Positions 10,878 to 22,417 of a stretch of DNA of 64,000 nucleotides are shown piece by piece. A program made the translations under genes and the position numbers. Under the pieces are notes generated by a model. The model had not been told where the DNA came from. It did no database searches and was given only the letters and a program-made list of their open reading frames with translations. Position 1 is the stretch's first letter; each line of letters opens with the position of its first letter. This stretch comes from Lumbricus terrestris (lineage: Eukaryota > Annelida > Clitellata > Crassiclitellata > Lumbricidae), in assembly GCA_949752735.1 (NCBI GenBank), contig OX457044.1, forward strand, positions 15,987,985 to 16,051,984, in the 5' to 3' direction.

Positions 10878-11901
10878 CAGGGTGGCCCAGCATAAATGTC
10901 CCGCCTTTGCACGCGTATAACTTCGCCAATTTTTAACATTTATTTATACTTTATGCGTCAAATTGAAGCTATTTCACTCTAGTATTTGCACTGAAAAAAT
11001 GGAACTGGTATAAGTTTAGGTTTTAATTATATGCCCGGAACAGCGCTAGCTACCATATTTTGTTGTCATTGTTGACGCAATATGGCGCAGTTTCCCCGGG
11101 ATATTCACAAATCGCTTTTTGCTAACACGCGCCTAAACACAATCATTTTAGGTGTTTGTAGGAGTCCCTACCATGAGTATCCCCTCTTCCCTAAACCAGT
11201 TCCTTTAAATTTTATCAACAGCCGTGAGCGCTGCCACGCGCTGCCACGCGCTGCTTTAGACGCAAAGAAACGGCTGGCAGCACGCCGGCTGTTTCGGTAG
11301 CCGCTTATTTGCGTCAATGTCGGAGTGCTGTTGGACATCACGTCGACAAATAAATTTAGATCATCTTTTAGACTAACCTACGTTGTACGGTGTTTTCAGG
11401 ACTACCTGTTTCGCGTTGAAAGACCCGTAGAGATTTGCTTGTAGGGCCAACCGGGTCATTGTCTTGACTGCCAACTTACTCGGACACAAGAGCAATGCTA
11501 GCGGATATGCGCGCCATAATTCCCATGGTTTACGATTAGAAAGTCCTGTTTTTATAAATTTTCCGTAGCAGATAATTCAAGGTATTGTTTATTCCATCCT
11601 CTGTTAGAAAATTCGTTAGTCATTTCAAACGAATTAAATCCATTATCACTTCGTAAAATAAAGAGCAAAACGCGATCATCGTTTGTCAATGGCGCCAGTT
11701 GCGTCACAAATGACAAAAAAATATGGTAGCTCGCTCTGTTCCGAGCATATAACTAAAACTTAGCCTTGTACTGGTTCCATTTTTTCAGTGCAAATACGCG
11801 AGTGAAATACCTTTAATTTGACGCATAATGTATAAATAAATGTTGAAAATTGGCGAAGTTATACGCGTGCAAAGTCGGGACATTCATGCTGGGCCACCCT
11901 G
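10878..11901. mobile_element. Mariner-like non-autonomous element with long TIRs
   Basis: It starts CAGGGTGGCCCAGCATAAAT and ends with the inverted counterpart (GCTGGGCCACCCTG). The inverted repeats run for about 150 bp each and are flanked by TA on both sides, the Tc1/mariner target duplication. Copy B has the empty site near 22,755-22,770. No transposase can be read in the interior, which is 1,024 bp including the ends. Confidence 0.85.
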
Positions 11902-11984
11902 TATTACGCTGCAGTGCGAATGTGGGCGCGTGAAACATTTTGGTAGGGTCACAGGCGCAAGGGCTTCGGGCCATCCTACTATTC

Positions 11985-12300
11985 TGTTGTATTGTATTGT
12001 AGTGCACATATAATAAATTTAGAAAACGCTTCTTACAGTGCACATCAATCAGAGGCACTCCCGTTGCTAAAGACCCAGATAGAATAAAGTAGCATCTGAG
12101 ACCGCCAAAAAATGATGTGCTTCAGGAACCAGTTAATAGCAAAGAAGGTGCCAATGGCAGGAGCTGATTCCAAGCTGCATGGCCAATGAAGGCAAAGCTG
12201 GAGTTTTGGTCAAAGCAATCCTTGCTACCGGGACAGTGAGATCATGTTAGATATGCGTAGTAGATGAAGAGAGGATGGCTCCTAATAGATTAGTAATTTG
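11985..12300 (-). repeat. Degenerate LINE 3' end
   Basis: Contains the decayed terminal structure (AGAAGCGTTTTC.. and GGAGTGCCTCTGATTG on the minus strand), a short TTGTA tail and LINE C-terminal coding remains. The first part is also present in copy B at 22,845-22,990, so it predates the duplication. Confidence 0.6.
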
Positions 12301-12552
12301 TACATTTTTATTATCTATTATTATTTCGATGCACTGTGATGATGTCCTATATGCTCGATTGTGCGTTTGCAAGTGGAGTAATAAATAAAATACTCACTTA
12401 CTTACTTAAGTCGATGAGCGGATGAGATCACAAAGATACTTGGGCGTGTGCATGGATTATTGACGTACAGGCAGAGAAGGACATTGCGTCGGATTGCTCT
12501 AGGCAACGGTAAAACAATGAAGAAGTTGCAATAGCTACGATGTTAAAAACTA

Positions 12553-13952
12553 CAGGGTGGCTCAAGAAAAATGTACCACCGGATAAAATGCAATATCTTC
12601 GCAACCGATTGAACTTTTTCTGCGAAATTTTCACAATTTGCAGGGGAATGAATTTCCAACAATCCCTGAAAGTTTCATTTGAAGCTTTTCATGTTTGCAA
12701 AAGTTACAGCTGTTCAAACTTAAAACTTCGTTTTTTCAAATTTCCGCTGAAAATGAACGTCACTTGTAGATTTCCATGTCAAATGATATCACTTTTCACT
12801 ACGACCTCAGAATTCCGTTTTGCAGTTTATTGTAAGGTATAATGAGAATGTCCACTCCCTGCCTTAACACAAGCTCAAAATCTTTTTGTGAAGCTCAGTA
12901 TGGCCTTGTTGGTCGGGTCCTGCGGCAACTGACCCCACATTAGCAGCAAGATTTGCTTCAGCTGGCCAATGTTCCCCAACTTGGGATGAAATGTCTTGCA
13001 GCGTTCCAGCATAGCTCACCAGACGTGATAAGCAAGAGGGCTAAGGTCTGGCGAGTTTGTTAGTCATCTTTGCCAATGCATTTGCTTCAGTTGATGGCAA
13101 TAAGGTAGTGCCATCATAATCAACCTTGCCGTGCGAGCAAGCAGGCCCACCGTCCTGCTGGAAAATAAAACCAGATGTTAGAGCATACCTGGTCTTCAAT
13201 GAGTCTGGGTAAGAGAGCTCAAAGATGAGTTTGACATCTAACCTGCTGAATGGGATTAAATGCAGTCTTTTCTTGCAGACGTAACACACGCCAGCATATC
13301 TGATGCCAAAACCATCAGATGAGCTTTGCAAACTTGACCCTTTCGATTACCAAGCGAATTTGGTGAAAATCGCGCTTTTTCCGTCAGACCAAACGACCAC
13401 TTCCTGCCTCTCTTCCGACATCTGATCTTCATTACATAAACACGTTTACAGATAGCCTTCAATGTGCGCAGGCTCCACTTTTCACTGGGTATTTTGCTAT
13501 GATTGCGCGATGTCCCGGTCTCTGTTCATGCAAAGTCCGAGTTCCCATTTTATCTTTCGCAGAAACTTTGCCCATGACGTTCAGTAATGGGTTCACGAAT
13601 TGAGACCTTAATCTAAAAAATATCACCAAATACCAACAGTTTGCTTCATAAACAGCTACTTTACAGCTCATAGTGAGGTCGTATGTCATCATCATCAATT
13701 TGTGTGTTGTAATTTGCAAAAAATCTTAATGAAATCACATGTATTGAAGCATGATTCTCCGGATATTTGAAAAAACGGAATTGAAAGTTTGAACAGCTGT
13801 AACTTTTGCAAATATGAAAATTTTCAAGTGAAACTTTCAGGGATTGTTGGAAATTCATTCCTCTGCAAATTGCAAAATTTTCACAGAAAAATGTCAGTCG
13901 GTTGCAAAGTTATCGCATTTTATCCGGTGGTACATTTTTTTGAGCCACCCTG
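12553..13952 (-). mobile_element. Tc1/mariner transposon with decayed transposase
   Basis: Ends CAGGGTGGCTCAAGAAAAAT and inverted AGCCACCCTG with about 200-bp imperfect TIRs, flanked by TA (12,551-12,552; 13,953-13,954). On the minus strand are remains of a mariner-family transposase: FSPNSLGNRKGQVCKAHLMV, GFIFQQDGGPACSHGKV (second catalytic Asp motif, normally QQDGAPAH) and LPQDPTNKAILSFTKRF near the C-terminus, spread over different frames. Not functional. Confidence 0.85.
12870..13470 (-). pseudogene. Mariner-like transposase pseudogene
   Basis: Pieces in order from 13,470 down to 12,870 across at least two frame changes: FGLTEKARFSPNSLG, LHLIPFSRLDVKLIFEL, FIFQQDGGPACSHG, a YHVW block and MLERCKTFHPKLGNIGQLKQ, followed by a stop near 12,868. 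The order matches the DD(D/E) domain of mariner transposases. The catalytic triad cannot be read as intact. Confidence 0.7.
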
Positions 13953-13954
13953 TA

Positions 13955-14884
13955 AACGAAAAGTATCGCACTAGCTTATCAAAACCATATAAAAAATTGC
14001 AGAGCGGATTGAAAATATTTGTTTTTAGTTAAGCTTGAGTGTTTAAAAAAAAATGCTGAAATCATAAAATAATAACAATACTATAATACCGTGAAATTAC
14101 TTACTAAATTATTATTAATTACTTATTAAATTATTATCAATTAAATTATAATAGTTACTATTATACCGTGGTCCAGAGGTGGCTGCCTGGCTTGGGACGT
14201 CACCGTGCCTGACACATTTACAGCCTAGTACGAGCATTTAACATCGCAAAATGCAGGTGCAGAAAAAACTACTCAGAGTGCTCCCGAATTCAGCACGGCC
14301 AAAAGAACAGTTTTCAAGTGCTCCTTCACTGTCCTTCATCGAACGGAAGTGAGGCAGACAAGCGCTTGTGTATTAAGCTATTAATTATAATTATTCATCA
14401 ATATACAACTTTCACTTAATTAAGAGTTATTTTTCAGCAATCCAGCTCCCATTTCAGCAAAAAATCTCTTCAGCTGGCCTACTTTGTAGGGGACATTATT
14501 TTCAGCAATCCGACTTCTACTTCGCAAGATATCTTTTCGTCAATCTAACTTGTTTTCCACCAACGCTGAAACCATGCCAATAATTCGGAGTAGTGTACCC
14601 TCGGAGTAGTGGACCTTCGGAGTAGTGGGTCTGTATCTTATTTCTCTTGTCAGTTTGGATCTGTGATACTCAATTGGCATCGTCGGTGACATCGTTGCTA
14701 ATTCAAATGATCGGAATAGCTTCATGATATTGCTTGCCCCCAGTGTTAATCCTGTAAGCTTCATTCAATGTTCCCTTGGCGTCGCTACCTACTTAGTTGA
14801 GCATGAATACTACACTGCATGGTAGGACTTGCCTGCTACTAAACTATAGCCAACGCAGATGGAAAGAAGTACCGGTACACAATT
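13955..14884. other. Non-coding spacer between duplicated units
   Basis: AT-rich DNA with a (TTA)-rich segment at 14,090-14,165, a degenerate LINE 3' tail at 14,260-14,340 and decayed copies of the CAGCAATCCAGCTCC module at 14,438-14,530. I see no gene. Confidence 0.5.
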
Positions 14885-15699
14885 AATTTTTCAGGATATC
14901 TCAACCTAAGTCTCGTTAACGCTACTGCTGAGGACGTGTGTCGAAATAGTTATCCAAGGACCAGTACTTATAGCGAGTGAATTTTCATTGATTGAAAGTC
15001 AAATAAACTCAGCAAAGATGATTCCTTGATTATAGTAATATGCCAAGAATATAATGAAAAGAGCAACTCATACTCAACGCAAACACGTGCATAAGAGGCC
15101 TAACCTAATCAAACTAAAATTTTCAAACGCAAATAAAGTACAGGACCAACATAATGCTTCATCCTATGGGATAATATGGTCATATTATGGGCCTACATTA
15201 TTAAAGCTGCTGACTTTGATGCTACATTTCCACACTCGCGTCGTTCCCTACAATAATTGTTCATCATCTGTACCTCGAACTGTTGAGCTTGTGCGTGAAT
15301 TCAATCTTATTCTTAATTATAAAAAAATCACCTAACTGGAAAGTATTGTTCAATGCTATAACAATGCGTCACAAAATAATGTCTTCTGGATATTAAGTAT
15401 ACAGTTGCATATACATGTAGGCCTACAGGACCTATGGAATCCGAGATATCTGACTTTGAATGACTATGCGCTCGCAACAGATAGAAAATGTTTATTCTCT
15501 TCATATTTTGATCAAATAATTGTTGGGAAAGAAATGTTGAAATTTTTCAGCATGACACTTTGATGAATAGCATGGAGAAGAAATTCACATGAGAATGTTT
15601 ATCGGCAGAGCGGCATTAGAAAAGCATAGATTCTGAAATGATGTTGTAGGTCGGACGATTTGGAAAATTATGCTCTTCTCCTCCAAGCATTCTTAATTC

Positions 15700-16917
15700 T
15701 TATGCGAAAGTTGGTTGATCTCCGGTGTGGTGTCTTTTATGTCTTCTCAGATTATAAATGTTTGAGAATGTTTTCTGGCAAATTTGACAAATGTATTGTT
15801 TATCTTCTGCATGTGTTCTCAAATGACTCGTTAGATGACTGCGATGTCGATACGGAGTCTCACATAAATGACATAGATACGGTTTCTCTCCGGTATGAAT
15901 TCTCAGATGACAACGAAGTCCATAAGATCTGGAAAACCATTTTTGGCATTCAGGGCATTGATGGGTTTTTTCTCCTGCATGAATTCTGCTGTGAGACTTT
16001 AAACCTGAAGGGTTTGAGAACGCCTTTGGACACAAGTGGCACAGATGAGGCTTCTCTCCAGTATGGATTCTAAGGTGATATTTTAGGCTTCCGCATTGAG
16101 TAAAACTTCGTCTACATAAGTGGCATCGATATGGCTTCTCCCCAGTATGAGATCTCATGTGAGTTCGTAGCGCACTAGGTTTTGAAAATGTTATGTAACA
16201 TAACTGGCACAGAAATGGTTTCTCTTGCGTATGGCTTCGAACATGCATTTGCAGGCCAGAAGATACAGAAAATGTTTTTCGACATATGTCGCATTGAAAT
16301 GGCTTCTCTCCTGTATGTGTTCGAACATGCATTTGCAGATTAAAAGACGAAGAAAATCTTTTTTGACATGAGTCGCATTGAAATGGTTTCTCTCCTGTAT
16401 GGGTTCTCATGTGAATCGTAAGAGAAGAATTAAGTGAAAATGTTTTCAGGCATAACTGACATCGAAATGGCTGTTCTCCAGTATGGAATAGAAAATGATC
16501 CTTTAAAGCGCTAGAATGAACAAATTTTTTCTTACATACCTGACACTGAAATGTTTTCTCTCCAGTATGTGTTCTCCTATGACGATGCAGATTTGAGGTT
16601 TGATTAAATACTTTCTCACAGAATTGACATCTATATGGTTTCTCTCCTGTATGGGTTCTAAGATGAGTTTGTAGACTGTGTGACTGTGAAAATCGGTTTC
16701 GACACACAAGACATTCATATGGCTTATCTCCAGTGTGGGTTCTGGTATGTCTCCTCAGAGTTGAAGATAACGAGAAAGTTTGTTGGCAATGAAGGCACAC
16801 GTAAGGTTTTTCTCCAGTGTGAATTCTCATGTGCTCTTTTAAAGCCCATGCGTTCTTAAACAGCTTCTGGCATAATTCGCATTCGTTCTTCTTTTCCTTC
16901 GCTCGACTATTGGACAT
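15700..16917 (-). CDS. C2H2 zinc-finger protein B, 14 tandem fingers
   Basis: Paralogue of the gene at 1,168-2,385, 405 residues from the ATG at 16,917 (in-frame TGA and TAA lie just upstream, so the start is well supported as a single coding exon). It starts MSNSRAKEKKNECELC and has 14 C2H2 fingers with HTGEKP linkers; one linker reads HTQEKP after finger 8. All zinc ligands are present. Phenylalanine of finger 13 is replaced by Tyr. No effector domain is visible. It is likely a nuclear DNA-binding protein, and its specificity should differ from A because contact residues differ in all 14 fingers. Confidence 0.88.
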   Translation of the reverse strand: MSNSRAKEKKNECELCQKLFKNAWALKEHMRIHTGEKPYVCLHCQQTFSLSSTLRRHTRTHTGDKPYECLVCRNRFSQSHSLQTHLRTHTGEKPYRCQFCEKVFNQTSNLHRHRRTHTGEKTFQCQVCKKKFVHSSALKDHFLFHTGEQPFRCQLCLKTFSLNSSLTIHMRTHTGEKPFQCDSCQKRFSSSFNLQMHVRTHTGEKPFQCDICRKTFSVSSGLQMHVRSHTQEKPFLCQLCYITFSKPSALRTHMRSHTGEKPYRCHLCRRSFTQCGSLKYHLRIHTGEKPHLCHLCPKAFSNPSGLKSHSRIHAGEKTHQCPECQKWFSRSYGLRCHLRIHTGEKPYLCHLCETPYRHRSHLTSHLRTHAEDKQYICQICQKTFSNIYNLRRHKRHHTGDQPTFA

Positions 16918-17006
16918 CACGAATGATTATTGTCACTGAAGATTGTTTCATGTATAATTAATTATCTACAAAAACAGAATTGAAAACACTGAGTCTAATG
17001 TGTTCT

Positions 17007-17660
17007 CGGACGTTTCATCCCCCAACGATTCATCCCGTACGATTCATCCCGTGGACGGTTCATCCCCCAACGATTCATCCAGGGGCGGTTAATAGAGCAT
17101 ATTAATGATTTGTACGTTAGTCGGCAGGGTAATACAACGTCCCGGTGAAGAGTCACCTATTCTATTGTTCTATCATCACCTATTAAAGTATAGACGGCTT
17201 AGTGTTAGCTGCTATGGTATCTATTTAATAGGCTTAATAAGACTTAGCCTATGCGTTCTTTTAAGATATCTATTTAATTCCAAGTTTCATAGACTTTTAT
17301 ATCTATATATTGCATGTTTTATAGGCTTGTGTGTTCTTTTAGACTTTTTAGGATATCTATTTAATTGCATGTTTCATAGGCGTATGTGTTGTTTAATGAT
17401 ATCTATTTAATTCCAAGTTGTATAGACTTTTATATCTATTTAATTCCAAGTTGTATAGACTTTTATATATTGCATGTTTCACAGGCTTAAGTGTTCTTTA
17501 ATGAGACTTATTTAGAACCAGTGCCTTAAATTTCCGTCCGGGGATGAACCGTCCGGGGATGAACACATTGAACAGTCCACTGGATGAATCGTCCGGGGAT
17601 GAAACGTCCTGGGATGAAACGTCCACTGGATGAATCATCCGGGGATGAAACGGCCGCATA
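17007..17660. mobile_element. Fold-back element with GGATGAA/TTCATCC arms
   Basis: The left arm (about 17,007-17,090) repeats CGTTTCATCCCCCAACGATT, and the right arm (about 17,536-17,655) repeats its complement GTCCGGGGATGAAACG. Between them lie AT-rich repeats containing ATATCTATTTAATTCCAAGT. It interrupts the sequence that is continuous in copy A at about 2,440-2,460. The exact ends and target duplication are not clear. There is no coding capacity. Confidence 0.65.
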
Positions 17661-18249
17661 CTGTCGAATGTACGTTCCTGCAGATTGTATTTATTCACAA
17701 GCCTCAGTTGCCGCTTGCTTGCTTGCCTTGTTCAGTGTGTACCGGAGTCATCCGAAATAATAGTAACTTCACTCGGTGCAAAACCTAAACTCCTAAAGTA
17801 ATACATTTCTTTATTTATAGACCATTTATACCAGTGACGTATCGGAAAGTTTACGAGAGGGGCCAAGTGGCAGAGGAAATCAAGGTGCACGGGTGGGGGA
17901 TGTGCGGCCGAGGGTCGATCGCCGAGGCGCACAGCACCGATGTGGAAAGGGGATTCCTGGAGGGGTGTGCTCCGTCCCAATCAGAAAGTTTTTTTTATTT
18001 CCACATTCAATGGCAGAGTTTCAAGCTGTCATTTTAGAAATACTGCACTTTTCAGTGCTGAAAAGAGTAGTCTAAAATTTAACTAAATATACGTTTGAAT
18101 AATAACAATATCTGTTTGAGTTTCCACATGTATTGTAATATGGTACCATTTCAAGATTTCGTCTTCGTAAAGTTATTATTTTATTTCAGTGCTGTAGGAA
18201 GAGTACCGGTACCGTAGCTTAAGATTTAAATAAATATAATTGCAATTGC

Positions 18250-18310
18250 AATAATTACATCCACCACTATAGATATTTCTGTGGGGTCGTCAAACCCACA
18301 AGTACCTAAT
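18250..18310. mobile_element. Solo Merlin end fragment
   Basis: Carries ATATTTCTGTGGGGTCGTCA and AACCCACAAGTACC, the same terminal sequence as the right end of the element at 3,843-6,679. The corresponding place in copy A (about 3,000) lacks it. Confidence 0.65.
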
Positions 18311-19009
18311 TTTTATGTATCAAGTTCAGTAACTCTGTTCCGCAGCTTCCGCTGCTACCGTACTATTTTAACGAATAACTGCAGACAGAGTAGGCCTATA
18401 CTGCCCTGCTTTGGCAAAAGAAAGCAAGTCCAGTTTTGGGGCTAAAATGACATTTTGGCATAATTTTGGTTCATGAAGCAAGTCCAACACAATCATCTAT
18501 ATAAACAGTTATTATCTCACGTAGTTCTGGCGGAAAAACAGAGGCGGAAAGAAGCATGTCCACGTAGTTCTGAAAAATTCCAAGGCAAAAAGAAGCATGT
18601 CCAATTGTCCATCAACCAATTGTACTCGTAAATTCGGGTCAGGTAATCGCAAATTTCCACTATATTATCGTTTTATTTACATTTTGATAATTCTAAACAT
18701 GGACAAAATGGGTGCTCAAAATGTCTTTGTCTACCTGATAATACTAAGGCCATATCAAGACAATACCGATTATAATTGTGCATTCCGAAACATGTATTTT
18801 CGTCAGAGGAAGAGCCAACTACAGTTAAGGCTGAATTTATTCACTTATTTTCTTCATTCTTTACTTATTCACTTACATACGAGCTTCTCGGGTTTTTACG
18901 TCATTGTTTAGGTTGTTTTGACGGCATTCCGTTGGGGAAAAAATCAACTTGAAGTGTCGTAATAGCGCGGTGTATAGGATGGGCGCATAGAAACCACGCT
19001 TGAGCAATA

Positions 19010-19230
19010 GAAGCTGGACGAAGACCTTTTACATGTGAAATGGAGGCTGGATTGATGAAAAAACGCAAGAGAATTGGAATCTGGATGAAGGTTATTCTGC
19101 AGGTGAAATAGAAGCTGGATTGACGAAAATAACGCATAAGAAATAGAAGCTGGATGAAGGTATTTCTAGATCTGAAATAGAAGCTGGATTAATGAAGAAA
19201 CGCTTAAGAAATGGAGGCTGGATGAAAAAC
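19010..19230. repeat. Minisatellite of the AGAAGCTGGATTGATGAA module
   Basis: Six or so imperfect units of about 35-40 bp with the core GAAATAGAAGCTGGATT, followed by (G)ATGAAnAAACGC. The same module occurs in five other places in the window in both orientations. It is followed at 19,288 by GACCGCCGTTCCCAGG, which also follows the array at 63,370-63,560. Confidence 0.8.
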
Positions 19231-19707
19231 CCACACTTTTTGCCCATCCAATACTCCGCACTATCGATTTATGGAATTTTATAATTTACGACCGCCGTTC
19301 CCAGGATTACCTTTAGCTGAATTAAATCAAATAAACATTATCATACACAATATCCACAAGCCATGTTTTTAGAGGAAACCTATTAAGAAATGGAGAAAGA
19401 TTAAACTCAAAGTGGCCGTTTAGAAAAACCCTCTGATGTCACTTACGAGTGCCATGGCTGCTGTTCCAGAAGTAGGCCTAGTCTCTCTAATTTCCAGAAA
19501 TTTGAAATCCAGAGGGATATATAATAATGACTAATATTGGCTTATATTACGTGCGACTGTGAAATAGCACAACAGGCCTACTTTCCTAGATGTGCGAAAA
19601 CTGTTTATAGAACGGCAGATAAGAAACTGAATTAATTCCTCAATACCAAATTTTAAACCTTGCTTGTCAATACTTGAAAAATTTACTGGCACTGGTGACG
19701 TCACGCA

Positions 19708-20126
19708 CAGGGATGCCACTCTGAATTTTGAAAAAAGGTCAGATCCGGTCGAAAAAAAGGCTAGAAAAGGCTAGATTGACGATTTTCCTGTAAAATACAT
19801 AGATTTATCGAATTTTCCGGCTTGAGATTTCTGACGACTTTTTTAGTCATACAATGATTAAAATTTGCTCTCTTTTCCTTCCCAAATTTTTTTCTGATGA
19901 CCTACTTTTTAGTCTTTCGCTCCAAAATTTACAATTTTTGGTAAAAAATTTTTCGATTTTTTCACGTCTTTTGTGCATTTTCAGTTTTTAAAAATAAATT
20001 TGTATGTAAGAAGTCGAAAAAACTGTAGTGAAAAAAAAGCTAGATCCTGACCAAAAAACCCTAGAAACCTAGACAAAACCAAAAATACCTAGATCTAGGT
20101 GGAAAAAGCTAGGAGTGGCATCCCTG
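19708..20126. mobile_element. hAT-type MITE, 419 bp
   Basis: Perfect 14-bp inverted ends CAGGGATGCCACTC / GAGTGGCATCCCTG, flanked by the 8-bp duplication GTCACGCA (19,700-19,707; 20,127-20,134). The 8-bp duplication and CAGGG ends indicate hAT. The interior has repeated AAAAGGCTAGA / TAGATCCTGACC subterminal motifs and no ORF. Copy A shows the unoccupied site at about 8,637-8,650. Confidence 0.9.
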
Positions 20127-20984
20127 GTCACGCAGGGTTTCCAGATTTTTGAAACGCTTTGCCACGAGATGACGCTGAAGTCTCCCAAAAATCGCGAGAT
20201 GAGCGGCTAAATGAGGACATTGGCAAATTTTTATGCACATGTATCGAAAACGTATTTTACCGTTTTTACGCCTAATGGTTTCACCAGGCGCGTCAAAATA
20301 CGCGTGATGAAACCATCGACGTGAAAATTAGGATGGTTCATACTGCGGACTAGTTCGCATTTCCCCTCGAGTATAAATTTCTTATTAAGTTAGCCACTCG
20401 AAATAAAAGCATGAAATAAGTAGGTCTGTAGCCATTTTACTCCGTTTGCAAACGCACAATGGGACATCGAGAAATAAAGCAACAGGCCTGCAACATAATA
20501 CAGTACAGTAATTCAGGCCTACATGAAAAGTAATATGAATCAAATGATAATAAGTGTACAGGCAGTAAAGCATTCTTGCAATGAAATCTTTTCTTCTTAG
20601 GTCAGAACGTAGAATTTCAGGATTGCGTGAACTTGGACGCAAAGAGTAGGCATATTGTGGTTCATGAACTGGAGGGACGAGGGAGTAAACCATGGAGGTC
20701 ATGCCCCTGGACCATGGTTAGGTAAAACAGTGGAAAATAGAGCGCGATCGGCTTTGACGTAAAACTTTTCGAATGTAGGGGAGATTGAAGGCAAAGAGCA
20801 ACGTTTTATAAGTTTTCGTATAACAGAATTAAGCCGTTCACGCTCGCTCAAAGTAGCAAATTCCACTACGCAGGAGAGGAGTGCGCCATACGCGCGACAA
20901 TAATTAATTTATTGTAGAGCGAATTATAGGCCTACGTCGTAGGCTATTGACTAACACCTTAGCCCATGGGCTACCAAGTCATGA

Positions 20985-22417
20985 GGGGCCGTCCATAAAG
21001 TACGTCACGCTCCAGGGGGAGGGGTGTAAGAAAGGGTGACAGTTTGTGACAGGGGAGGGGTCATGCCATGTGTGACGTCACACAATTATTTTTTTAACTT
21101 TTATTTCTAATTTATTTTTTATTTTTTAGTAGAATTTAATAGCTTTAAAAATAATTTTCAGAAATTTTGTGAAACATTTGAATTAGTTTTATGTCAAAAT
21201 AGCATGAAATGCGTATCTCCTGAATGTGTTGTTCACGATTCCTCTCGCTAGGTCAATAGAGCGCGATCGGCTTTGACGTAAAACTAGGAGCGCTAGTATG
21301 CTGTTGCGAAGCCTTGTTTTATGTATAGACCATAGAGGTGTATTATATAATGAATATATCACTAGAGAGAGTATCAAGTCTCTATATTGAAGTCGACGTC
21401 TAATTCGTGCCGACCAATCACATCATATCTGTCTAAATTCGTGCCGACCAATCATAGACGATTTCTCATACCGACCAATCACAGTCTTACAGCATCGATC
21501 AGGAAAATAACTAAAATAATATCAACATTTTTATAATGATTCGAACATGTCGCTGTTTTCTTGTGAATATTGCAGTTATCTTGCAATATTCACAAGTTAA
21601 CATCGACATGTCCGAATTATACAAATGTTGATATTATTTTAGTTGTTTTTCTAGATCGAAGCTGTAAGACTGTGATTGGTCGGTACGAGAAATCGCATAT
21701 GATTGGTCCGATTGGTCGTTTTGAATTATATCGACGTTAATTTATGACTTCACATCTGACTGCCGGGTAGATACGTCATGCTCTCTCTAGTGGTAATGTT
21801 ATACATGTAATACATCTCAATGGTATTGACTTGCTTTCGTCATGCCGGAAGTATTATTATTTCTATGCTGTCCGCTGCATAATTATGTCACTGAGCGACA
21901 AATTCGGAATTTAATTTTTACATATAGATCTAATAGTAATTATTATAATACAAAATTTTGAGGATTATATAATTTAATCATTATTATCATGAACTTATAA
22001 ACAATTATATTACGTCATTCTTTAAAATATATGATACCAAGCCATTGTATTATCTAATAAATACCCACTTTCATTTGGCATCGTATAGGCCTATTAAAAC
22101 AAAATGACACCACGCTTTTTTACTTTAATATCCACTAGCGGCTCTTAGTACGGTACCTAAAATCCGACCCGGCCCAGCCAGCGTGTCTAAAACCCGGGAT
22201 AAAAGTTGATTTCCCGTCACTATCAAAGCGTTTAGGGACACACGTCACTATCAGAGGGATTAGGGATAGTACCCTAGGGTTTAGAGGGTTAGGTAAAAAA
22301 AATTGTTCGGAAGTGTGACGTACTTTAGGGGGGATCCGAGATTTGTGACAGTTTGTGATAGGGGGAGGGGGGTTAAAAATGGTCAAAAATAGCGTGACAT
22401 ACTTTATGGACGGCCCC
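20985..22417. mobile_element. DNA transposon, non-autonomous, 1.4 kb, with GGGGCCGTCC ends
   Basis: Inverted ends of about 26 bp start GGGGCCGTCCATAAAGTACG (one mismatch between ends), flanked by TGA on both sides, which may be a 3-bp target duplication. Copy A has the continuous sequence (CTACCAAGTCATGCAACC, about 10,513-10,530). No transposase can be read. A separate palindromic element sits inside at 21,330-21,823. The superfamily is uncertain. Confidence 0.75.
21330..21823. mobile_element. Palindromic (fold-back) MITE nested in the 1.4 kb element
   Basis: Nearly the whole 494 bp forms one imperfect hairpin. The outer arms contain CACTAGAGAGAG and its complement CTCTCTAGTG, the middle has repeated CCGACCAATCA / TGATTGGTCGG, and the tip is CTTGTGAATATTGCA (21,560-21,574) against TGCAATATTCACAAG (21,582-21,596). 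No ORF. Confidence 0.8.

Larger units (their letters stand above)
1..12300. repeat. Segmental duplication, copy A (contains ZNF gene A)
   Basis: Large direct duplication. Anchors shared with copy B at about 14,885-22,995 include the block at 1-260 (matches 14,885-15,130), the zinc-finger gene, 2,460-2,760 (matches 17,675-18,000), 6,920-7,028 (matches 19,578-19,690), 8,640-8,815 (matches 20,130-20,312), 9,907-10,560 (matches 20,398-20,975) and 10,570-10,870 (matches 22,450-22,745). Order and orientation are kept, and the copies differ by many substitutions and by mobile-element insertions. The left end may lie outside the window. Seen directly by comparing the two stretches. Confidence 0.85.
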
